In this document: positions 30,097 through 34,817 of the stretch, in pieces | Layout of the letters: each line of letters starts with the position of its first letter | Position numbering within the stretch: the stretch's first letter is position 1 | Source of the DNA: CAYPEZ01 sp964622275 | Lineage (GTDB): Bacteria > Patescibacteriota > Minisyncoccia > Phycocordibacterales > UBA6899 | Reading direction: 5' to 3' | NCBI GenBank assembly: GCA_964622275.1 | Contig: CAZUMX010000005.1 | Span: forward strand, 1-34,817 | DNA: 34,817 nucleotides | Program-made: the position numbers and the translations under genes | Notes under the pieces: model-generated | The model's database searches: none | What the model saw: only the letters and a program-made list of their open reading frames with translations | What the model was told of the DNA's origin: nothing

Positions 30097-31381
30097 GACA
30101 CAAATAAAGAACATCACCCCAGGACTTTCGATGAGAGAATCGGAGGCGCTATGGTCCCGTGTCGAAGGAGGCTTAACTCCTCGCATGGCGAAACACTCAA
30201 AACGATCTTCTCGTCGTTCTGTCTTTCGTATTGTCACTGCAGGGTCGCTCATTTTGGGGCTTCTTGGAAGCTCGGTCATCACCGCATACGCTTCTGAGTC
30301 GCTTCCTGGAGATACGCTCTATCCAGCAAAGATCACTATTGAACGGGCTCAAATCCTTCTTGCTCCAGAGACAAAGAAAAAAGATCTCCAGCTTGCGTTT
30401 GCAGACCGACGAGTTAAGGAAATTACTCAAGTCCTTGCTGATGTCGAAGAAGATACGCCTTCCGTAGAACCTGCGCTAATGGCTGTGATGGTCCCTGCTC
30501 CCACTGAAGGCATAGAATCTGCAGCAATGGTTTCAATGGAGACAGGAGAGGGAGCTGGTGCGCCTACTGAACCTGCGCTTATGATGATGAAGGTTGCTGA
30601 CCCAGAATCTCTTTCAAGTAACGATGAACATAAAGATGCTTCTCTGGCGCGTATGGGTACTGCCGATGCGGTTGCCCTACAATCTGCAACACCAGAGGCA
30701 ACACTGATGATGGCTCCTTCCACGCAAGAACTTCAGTTCAATGATTCACATCAAGCGACAACTGTAGAGCGCCAGAAGAGAAAGTGGAAGAATCTCGATA
30801 ATAAAAAACGGGCACTTAGTGTTGCCATTAAAGAGCTTGAACGAGCACAAAAGGATCTCAAAGAGAGTGGAGCGACGCAAAAAAGTGAAGAAGTTGAATC
30901 TGTGATTGTGAACCTCACTGAGCTCAATGACCACGGAACAACCCTTGATGATGCGTTTGTTGAAAAAATGCAGCGCAATGAAATTCAATTGTTCCGCCCA
31001 GAAGATCACTCCTCAGGCGGAAAAGAACGCGGAAGAGAGAAACCCCTAGAGCATCATTCTTCGGCCCCAGAAACGCCAGAGCATGTTATTCCAGAGCTTC
31101 AGACGGCGTCACTTGGGAACGTCGGCACCGATGACTCAATAGAGATTGAGAAAGAAATACAAGAAGTACACACTCAAAACGAAGAACGAAAAAAACGCAA
31201 GGGAGAAATCAGAGATTCGTTGCGACGTCATGGTGAGAGTGAAGATCGTGCCACCGTGTGTCGTGTCGAATCAGGAAACATGAGAGAAATCTCTGTCCAA
31301 AAAGATAAATTGCCTGAATATCTCCAAGACGGGTTCTTGGAGGGGAAGTGTCCTAACACCCAAGGAGACAACCAGGATTAG
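30077..31381 (+). CDS. Membrane DUF5667 protein, putative anti-sigma factor, 434 aa
   Basis: A cytoplasmic N-terminal segment of about 45 residues (sigma-binding by position) leads to a TM at about 46-68 and the DUF5667 block SESLPGDTLYPAKITIERAQ with APETKKKDLQLAFADRRVKEI. A long disordered stretch (about 120-235) follows with repeated Met/Ala/Pro phrases such as EPALM, then charged helices with a coiled coil (KRALSVAIKELERAQKDLKE) and a Glu/Lys-rich tail. DUF5667 proteins are regularly encoded next to sigma factors in Patescibacteria. No zinc-finger anti-sigma motif is seen. ATG 30077 or 30083 starts inside the sigma gene, coupling their translation. Confidence 0.82.
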   Translation: MDMEKIETQIKNITPGLSMRESEALWSRVEGGLTPRMAKHSKRSSRRSVFRIVTAGSLILGLLGSSVITAYASESLPGDTLYPAKITIERAQILLAPETKKKDLQLAFADRRVKEITQVLADVEEDTPSVEPALMAVMVPAPTEGIESAAMVSMETGEGAGAPTEPALMMMKVADPESLSSNDEHKDASLARMGTADAVALQSATPEATLMMAPSTQELQFNDSHQATTVERQKRKWKNLDNKKRALSVAIKELERAQKDLKESGATQKSEEVESVIVNLTELNDHGTTLDDAFVEKMQRNEIQLFRPEDHSSGGKERGREKPLEHHSSAPETPEHVIPELQTASLGNVGTDDSIEIEKEIQEVHTQNEERKKRKGEIRDSLRRHGESEDRATVCRVESGNMREISVQKDKLPEYLQDGFLEGKCPNTQGDNQD

Positions 31382-31386
31382 CGTTG

Positions 31387-31392
31387 TATACT
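31387..31392 (+). promoter_or_regulatory. -10 box (TATACT) of the YjdF-like gene
   Basis: TATACT ends exactly 6 nt before ATG 31399 and rules out the TTG at 31384, which would lie upstream of the box. Confidence 0.6.
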
Positions 31393-31398
31393 TGGGAG

Positions 31399-32001
31399 AT
31401 GAATTCAACGGGAAGAGTGCCAGCAGTCCTTCTTATTCTTTACGGGATTTTGTTCGTAATTCTTGCCTTTCATCCCTACGATCGTGCGACATGGTTTGCG
31501 GAGAATCTAACTGTATGGATCATCGTCGGGGTTCTCGCCGTGCTCTGGTGGCGGGGTATTCGGTTTTCTCACACTGCCTATATTCTTGCAAGTGTCCTTG
31601 TCTTTCTTCATACCATCGGTGGGCATTTCACCTTTGAGCGCGTGCCGTTTGATTGGTTCTCAAATCTCTTCGGCTTTGAACGCAATCACTATGACCGCAT
31701 CGCGCACTTTTCCGTCGGCTTCTATGCGTTTGCCATTGCCGAGTGGCTGTATGAAAAGCGTCTTGTTGCAAACCGCTTCCTCCTTTTTACGTACCCCGTA
31801 TTTGTGATTGCCACCATTGCGATGACGTACGAGCTCGTTGAGTGGTGGTATGCTGCAGGAGCCACAACCGCTGAAGCCGCAGCGAATTATCTCGGAAGCC
31901 AAGGCGACATCTGGGATGCGCAAAAAGACATGCTTGCTGATACTCTTGGGGCCATTGTCGCAACAACACTTTTCTTTTTCATTCATAAACCAAAACCATG
32001 A
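31399..32001 (+). CDS. DUF2238/YjdF-like integral membrane protein, 200 aa
   Basis: Six TM helices and the family motifs FERNHYDRIAHFSVGF near residue 94, TYELVEWWY near 144, and SQGDIWDAQKDMLADTLGA near 170, with conserved acidic and His residues facing the membrane. Function of DUF2238 is unknown. The stop overlaps the msrA start (ATGA), so the two form an operon. ATG 31399 gives a leaderless mRNA. Confidence 0.9.
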   Translation: MNSTGRVPAVLLILYGILFVILAFHPYDRATWFAENLTVWIIVGVLAVLWWRGIRFSHTAYILASVLVFLHTIGGHFTFERVPFDWFSNLFGFERNHYDRIAHFSVGFYAFAIAEWLYEKRLVANRFLLFTYPVFVIATIAMTYELVEWWYAAGATTAEAAANYLGSQGDIWDAQKDMLADTLGAIVATTLFFFIHKPKP

Positions 32002-32483
32002 CCACAACGTCTGAAAAAACTGAAACCGCAATTCTCGCCGCAGGGTGTTTTTGGGGGGTTGAGGAAGCCTTTCGAACTTTGCCTGGAGTGATATCTACTG
32101 AAGTCGGGTATACCGGGGGCGATGTGGACGAGCCAACATATGAACAGGTGTGCGATGGAAACACGGGTCATGCAGAGGCAGTGAAAATTGCTTTTAATCC
32201 CAAAGAGCTTCCGTATGAGCAGATTCTTGAAGTCTTCTGGGAGTCTCATGATCCAACAACAATGAATCGCCAGGGCCCTGATGTGGGCGAGCAATATCGC
32301 TCTGCAATTTTTTATACAACCCCCGAGCAAAAGGAAATAGCTGAGTGGTCGAAGCAAGCTGCGCAAAACAGGTTTTCAAAAAAGATCGTCACCAGTATTG
32401 AAAAAGCACGGGAGTGGTGGAAAGCAGAAAATTATCATCAACAGTACTTCCTGAAGCGTGGCGGGGGTACCTGCCATATTTGA
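31998..32483 (+). CDS. msrA: Peptide methionine (S)-S-oxide reductase MsrA
   Basis: Repairs oxidised methionine. The catalytic motif AAGCFWGVEE near residue 15 holds the active Cys; VGYTGGDVDEPTYEQVC, GHAEAVKI and FWESHDPTTMNRQGPDVG-EQYRS complete the fold (shown in parts). A Cys in GTCHI at the very end may resolve the disulfide. 161 aa is normal. Overlaps the YjdF-like gene by 4 nt. Confidence 0.95.
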   Translation: MTTTSEKTETAILAAGCFWGVEEAFRTLPGVISTEVGYTGGDVDEPTYEQVCDGNTGHAEAVKIAFNPKELPYEQILEVFWESHDPTTMNRQGPDVGEQYRSAIFYTTPEQKEIAEWSKQAAQNRFSKKIVTSIEKAREWWKAENYHQQYFLKRGGGTCHI

Positions 32484-32484
32484 G

Positions 32485-32541
32485 CAAAAAAATCCCAAAG
32501 GTGAAGCATTTGCGTTTTGTAAAGGCTTCACTTTTGGGATT
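32485..32541 (-). terminator. Long hairpin after msrA, shaped as a minus-strand terminator
   Basis: Seventeen-bp stem (32491-32507 with 32525-32541, one mismatch pairing as G-U) with a 17-nt loop. A run of seven As precedes it on the plus strand, giving a T tract only when read on the minus strand; on the plus strand only ATTATG follows. All genes around are on the plus strand. Confidence 0.6.
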
Positions 32542-32556
32542 ATGAAAATATAGTAT

Positions 32557-32967
32557 ATGGAACATCTTTGGACACAAAAAGACCGCGAAGAATCATTCGG
32601 AGTGATTGTGTTTCAAGGAGATAAGAGGGACCAGGTTCTTCTTGTAAAGACGGACCATTGGGGGTTTCCCAAAGGCCACCCAGAGTTTGGAGAAGATGGG
32701 CTCACTGCTGCGCTACGAGAAGTAAAAGAAGAAACAGGGATCTTGCCACACATCGAAGATGAAATGTGTATGTTTCATGATCAATATGAAATTCGTCGTC
32801 ATGGATGGACAACAAAAAAGACTGTGACGTATTGGGTGGGTTTCGGAGAAGGAGAGGTTATCCCACGAGTCGGGGAAATTCAAGAAGCACGCTGGGTTGC
32901 AGTCCAAGAAGCCTTGCGTACACTCACGTATGATGGTGTGCGCAATATCTTGAAAGGCCTGTTATAA
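32557..32967 (+). CDS. Nudix hydrolase, 136 aa
   Basis: The full Nudix box is present: GHPEFGED, then ALREVKEETGI (GX5EX7REUXEEXGU) near residues 34-56. GFPKG and the terminal EARWVAVQEALRTLTYDG fit the Ap4A/dinucleoside polyphosphate or MutT-like branch. Probably clears damaged or signalling nucleotides. It starts 15 nt behind the large hairpin; no Shine-Dalgarno is visible. Its stop codon is part of the mscL -10 box. Confidence 0.9.
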   Translation: MEHLWTQKDREESFGVIVFQGDKRDQVLLVKTDHWGFPKGHPEFGEDGLTAALREVKEETGILPHIEDEMCMFHDQYEIRRHGWTTKKTVTYWVGFGEGEVIPRVGEIQEARWVAVQEALRTLTYDGVRNILKGLL

Positions 32968-32968
32968 T
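32960..32968 (+). promoter_or_regulatory. Extended -10 promoter of mscL
   Basis: TGTTATAAT, overlapping the Nudix stop codon. It is 32 nt before the ATG, so mscL has a leader of about 26 nt, without an obvious Shine-Dalgarno. Confidence 0.6.
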
Positions 32969-33000
32969 AGTAGGTACTTACTTATTAGTTTGATACTTCT

Positions 33001-33363
33001 ATGCTTCAAGAATTTAAAGCCTTTGCAATGAAGGGGAATGTGGTTGATTTAGCAGTTGGTGTTGTCATTGGTGGCGCATTTGGCGCGATTGTCACATCGC
33101 TTGTAGGGGACATCATTATGCCGATTGTTGGCGGGATTACTGGTGGCGTCGACTTCTCTAGTCTTTCGTTCACACTTGCTGGCGTGACTGTCGCGTACGG
33201 AAAGTTTCTTCAAGCAGCATTCGTCTTTATTATTGTCGCTTTTGCGCTCTTTATGGTTGTGAAAGCAATGAACGCCATAAAGAAGAAAGAAGAGGCAAAA
33301 CCATCAGAACCACCAGCAGACGTGAAGCTTCTCACGGAGATTCGCGATCTCCTCAAAAAATAG
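33001..33363 (+). CDS. mscL: Large-conductance mechanosensitive channel MscL
   Basis: Homopentameric emergency valve against osmotic shock. The N-terminal amphipathic helix FKAFAMKGNVVDLAVGVVIG, TM1 with the gate GGAFGAIVTSLV, a periplasmic loop, TM2 (about 68-90) with NAIKKKEE and the C-terminal helix LLTEIRDLLKK are all conserved. 120 aa is slightly short, due to a small loop. Confidence 0.96.
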   Translation: MLQEFKAFAMKGNVVDLAVGVVIGGAFGAIVTSLVGDIIMPIVGGITGGVDFSSLSFTLAGVTVAYGKFLQAAFVFIIVAFALFMVVKAMNAIKKKEEAKPSEPPADVKLLTEIRDLLKK

Positions 33364-33370
33364 TTTCAAC

Positions 33371-33406
33371 CAAATCACCACAAGACAACGTGGTGATTGT
33401 TTTTTA
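33371..33406 (+). terminator. Intrinsic terminator of mscL
   Basis: AATCACCAC/GTGGTGATT stem with an AAGACAAC loop and a GTTTTTT tail. The tail runs into the TATAAT box of the next gene. Confidence 0.88.
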
Positions 33407-33410
33407 TAAT
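33405..33410 (+). promoter_or_regulatory. -10 box (TATAAT) of the transglycosylase gene
   Basis: Consensus hexamer at the end of the mscL terminator tract, ending 7 nt before ATG 33418. Confidence 0.6.
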
Positions 33411-33417
33411 AAAAGGA

Positions 33418-34404
33418 ATGTTTAGGGTTTTTCTTTTTTTTGCTGTTCTTGTCCCAAGCGCAGCGTATGCCATAGACTATACCCCTCTTGTGAACCTTCC
33501 GTTTGTTGGCAGCGAGGTGCCAACAACTGGCGGGTATCTCGTGGCAATCTTTAAGCTTTTGATCGGACTTGCGGGGATTGCTGCTGTGGTGCGCTTAGTC
33601 TTGTGCGGGTTTAAGGCAATTGTGAGCCCGATCCCTTCAGCCCGCCATGATGCAAATGAATGTGTTCTCGGTGTTGTGTCAGGCCTCCTTCTTATTTTTT
33701 CTTCATGGATTATCCTTGATCAAATAAATCCCAAAATTCTTTCTACAGAATTTGCTCCGCCCACGATCATTGGAAATACAGGAAATTCTTCTGGGGATGG
33801 ACAGTCGGGAACTCCTGTGGATTGTGGATCAGCAAATCTTTGTTCTGGAAATTCACCAGGCCAAACCCCATGTTTCTCTGCGAATGCTGCTTGTGCTTCT
33901 TATGCAGCATATGCTGATCGTTATGCTGGTGGGGGCATCAATGCGAGTGTCCTCCGTGAAGTGATGGCACAGGAGTCGTCGTGCAATATAGGACAGACAA
34001 ATCCAACATCAGGGGCTTGTGGTTTAATGCAGTTAGTGCCTTCAACAGCACAATTGTATCGTGGTTCATGTGGTGTCACTAGTCAGATCGACTGTGCGTG
34101 GCTAAGAAATCCAGTGAATGCTGAAGCGAGCGTCTGTCTAGCAGCTGCCTACCTTCGTTCACTTCAAAGTGGAATATGTAGTGGCGGTATTCGACAAGTC
34201 TTGGCTGGATACAATGGTGGCTTCGGTGCTTGTCAGATGAGTCAGGACTGCGCATCAATGCAAAGTTGTGATGGAGGATCTGTGCGAAAATGGGAGTGTC
34301 CATACGAAAATCCAGAACACACGATTTGTAATAAAGATCGTGCAGCAGGAAGCTATGAAGAAACTCGTCGATATGTTCCTGAAATCCTCACGTGTCTCCA
34401 ATAA
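33418..34404 (+). CDS. TrbC/VirB2-like membrane segment fused to a lytic transglycosylase (SLT) domain, 328 aa
   Basis: A signal peptide (VFLFFAVLVPSAAYA) is followed by two TM helices (about 38-60 and 83-100) in the layout of TrbC/VirB2 pilins common in CPR conjugation-like loci. A Gly/Ser/Cys linker leads to a lysozyme-like SLT domain from about 165: catalytic Glu176 in AQESSCN, SGACGLMQLVPST and VLAGYNGG. It would cut peptidoglycan glycan strands outside the membrane. At least ten Cys in the outer part suggest disulfides. ATG 33418 fits the -10 spacing; 33397 lies in the terminator. The next gene begins 1 nt later. Confidence 0.85.
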   Translation: MFRVFLFFAVLVPSAAYAIDYTPLVNLPFVGSEVPTTGGYLVAIFKLLIGLAGIAAVVRLVLCGFKAIVSPIPSARHDANECVLGVVSGLLLIFSSWIILDQINPKILSTEFAPPTIIGNTGNSSGDGQSGTPVDCGSANLCSGNSPGQTPCFSANAACASYAAYADRYAGGGINASVLREVMAQESSCNIGQTNPTSGACGLMQLVPSTAQLYRGSCGVTSQIDCAWLRNPVNAEASVCLAAAYLRSLQSGICSGGIRQVLAGYNGGFGACQMSQDCASMQSCDGGSVRKWECPYENPEHTICNKDRAAGSYEETRRYVPEILTCLQ

Positions 34405-34405
34405 T

Positions 34406-34817
34406 ATGAAATCTATAATTGCCTTTCTTTTTCTTATTGCTCCATTCATTTGGTCTCCGTTGGCATCAGCAGATGAGGTGTTGCTCAACGATCCCCTCGT
34501 ATATACATCATACGAAATACCATTAGTGTATGACGGTGCAAAAGACGAGATTGTGTTGGGTGGAAAGGCGACTAGCACTTATGCGCTTGTCAGCAAGACA
34601 TATGTTTCACCAAAAGGTGGATTTGAAAGTCCGTTTCTTGGAATTTCTATTGGGCCAAAAGAAAAAATAAACCAGCGATTCGGTATTCCTCGCCCTGAGT
34701 TCCAAATCACAGGTAAAAAAACGACATATACTATTCCTGCTCCATATTTCCCGGCAGCTGATCGCATTGATATCTATAAGGGATCAAAAAAACTTTTTTC
34801 TATCGATATTTCAAGCT
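34406..34817 (+). CDS. Secreted protein, N-terminal 137 residues (runs off the window)
   Basis: ATG 34406 begins 1 nt after the stop of the transglycosylase gene, so both are likely cotranscribed. MKSIIAFLFLIAPFIWSPLASA is a clear signal peptide with an ASA cleavage site (shown minus context). The mature part is beta-rich: VYTSYEIPLVYDGAKDEI, GKATSTYALVSKTYVSPKGG, and PFLGISIGPKEKINQRFG. No stop occurs before the window end. The family is not recognised; cell-surface or wall-associated function is guessed from context. Confidence 0.75.
   Translation, partial: MKSIIAFLFLIAPFIWSPLASADEVLLNDPLVYTSYEIPLVYDGAKDEIVLGGKATSTYALVSKTYVSPKGGFESPFLGISIGPKEKINQRFGIPRPEFQITGKKTTYTIPAPYFPAADRIDIYKGSKKLFSIDISS

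Overview
The window looks like a chromosomal segment of a Patescibacteria/CPR bacterium, probably of the Parcubacteria type. This rests on the small, tightly packed genes, the many families typical of that group, the short operons and the divergent but recognisable core genes. The family evidence includes lone PilM/PilN/PilO-like genes, a DUF5667-type sigma/anti-sigma pair, a stand-alone MetRS-C-like tRNA-binding protein, the COG2510-type half EamA protein and a TrbC-like/SLT protein. The taxon is an inference from gene content, not from a marker tree.

Layout. 1-900: 5' end of a response regulator (minus), a small hypothetical gene, then a repeat-rich stretch with a 10-N assembly gap, one complete tRNA-Arg(GCG) and the 3' part of a second copy, with two diverged copies of a structured repeat. 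898-6507 (minus): small membrane proteins, an exported protein, a YadG/YadH-like ABC exporter with a DUF1993 protein, a COG2187-like kinase-fold protein and a histidine phosphatase. 6599-12795: tRNA-Ser, an ion channel, ruvX, a tRNA-binding protein, a type IV pilus inner-membrane operon (pilM-N-O plus one), tRNA-Arg(TCT), tRNA-Val, acylphosphatase, uppS and an RluA-type pseudouridine synthase. 12828-14450: rplS, tRNA-Leu(GAG), a second repeat/hairpin cluster, and two small orphan genes with unusually canonical promoters and Shine-Dalgarno sites. 14477-18304: half EamA, rlmH, tRNA-Leu(CAG), a CDF transporter, tRNA-His and a large anchored TolB-like protein. 18447-24723: flavin oxidoreductase, M50-like membrane protein, SDR, DUF3298 protein, Kef-type antiporter and DUF2914 protein. 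24737-26628: leuA behind what looks like a complete leucine attenuator. 26639-34817: Excalibur protein, NDH-2, a Cys/His-rich family of unknown function, ECF sigma and DUF5667 anti-sigma, YjdF-like protein, msrA, Nudix, mscL, a TrbC-like/lytic transglycosylase protein and the start of a secreted protein.

Two regulatory themes stand out. First, about 17 genes have a -10 box (often the extended TGn form) ending only 6-11 nt before the start codon, many exactly 6, which predicts leaderless mRNAs. This spacing also settles several uncertain start codons. Second, leuA is preceded by a 28-codon leader peptide with seven Leu in eight consecutive codons, a mutually exclusive antiterminator, and an intrinsic terminator. 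All seven Leu codons are CUU or CUC, the codons read by the tRNA-Leu(GAG) encoded in this same window.

All calls come from reading the sequence and from family knowledge. No database search or folding program was run.
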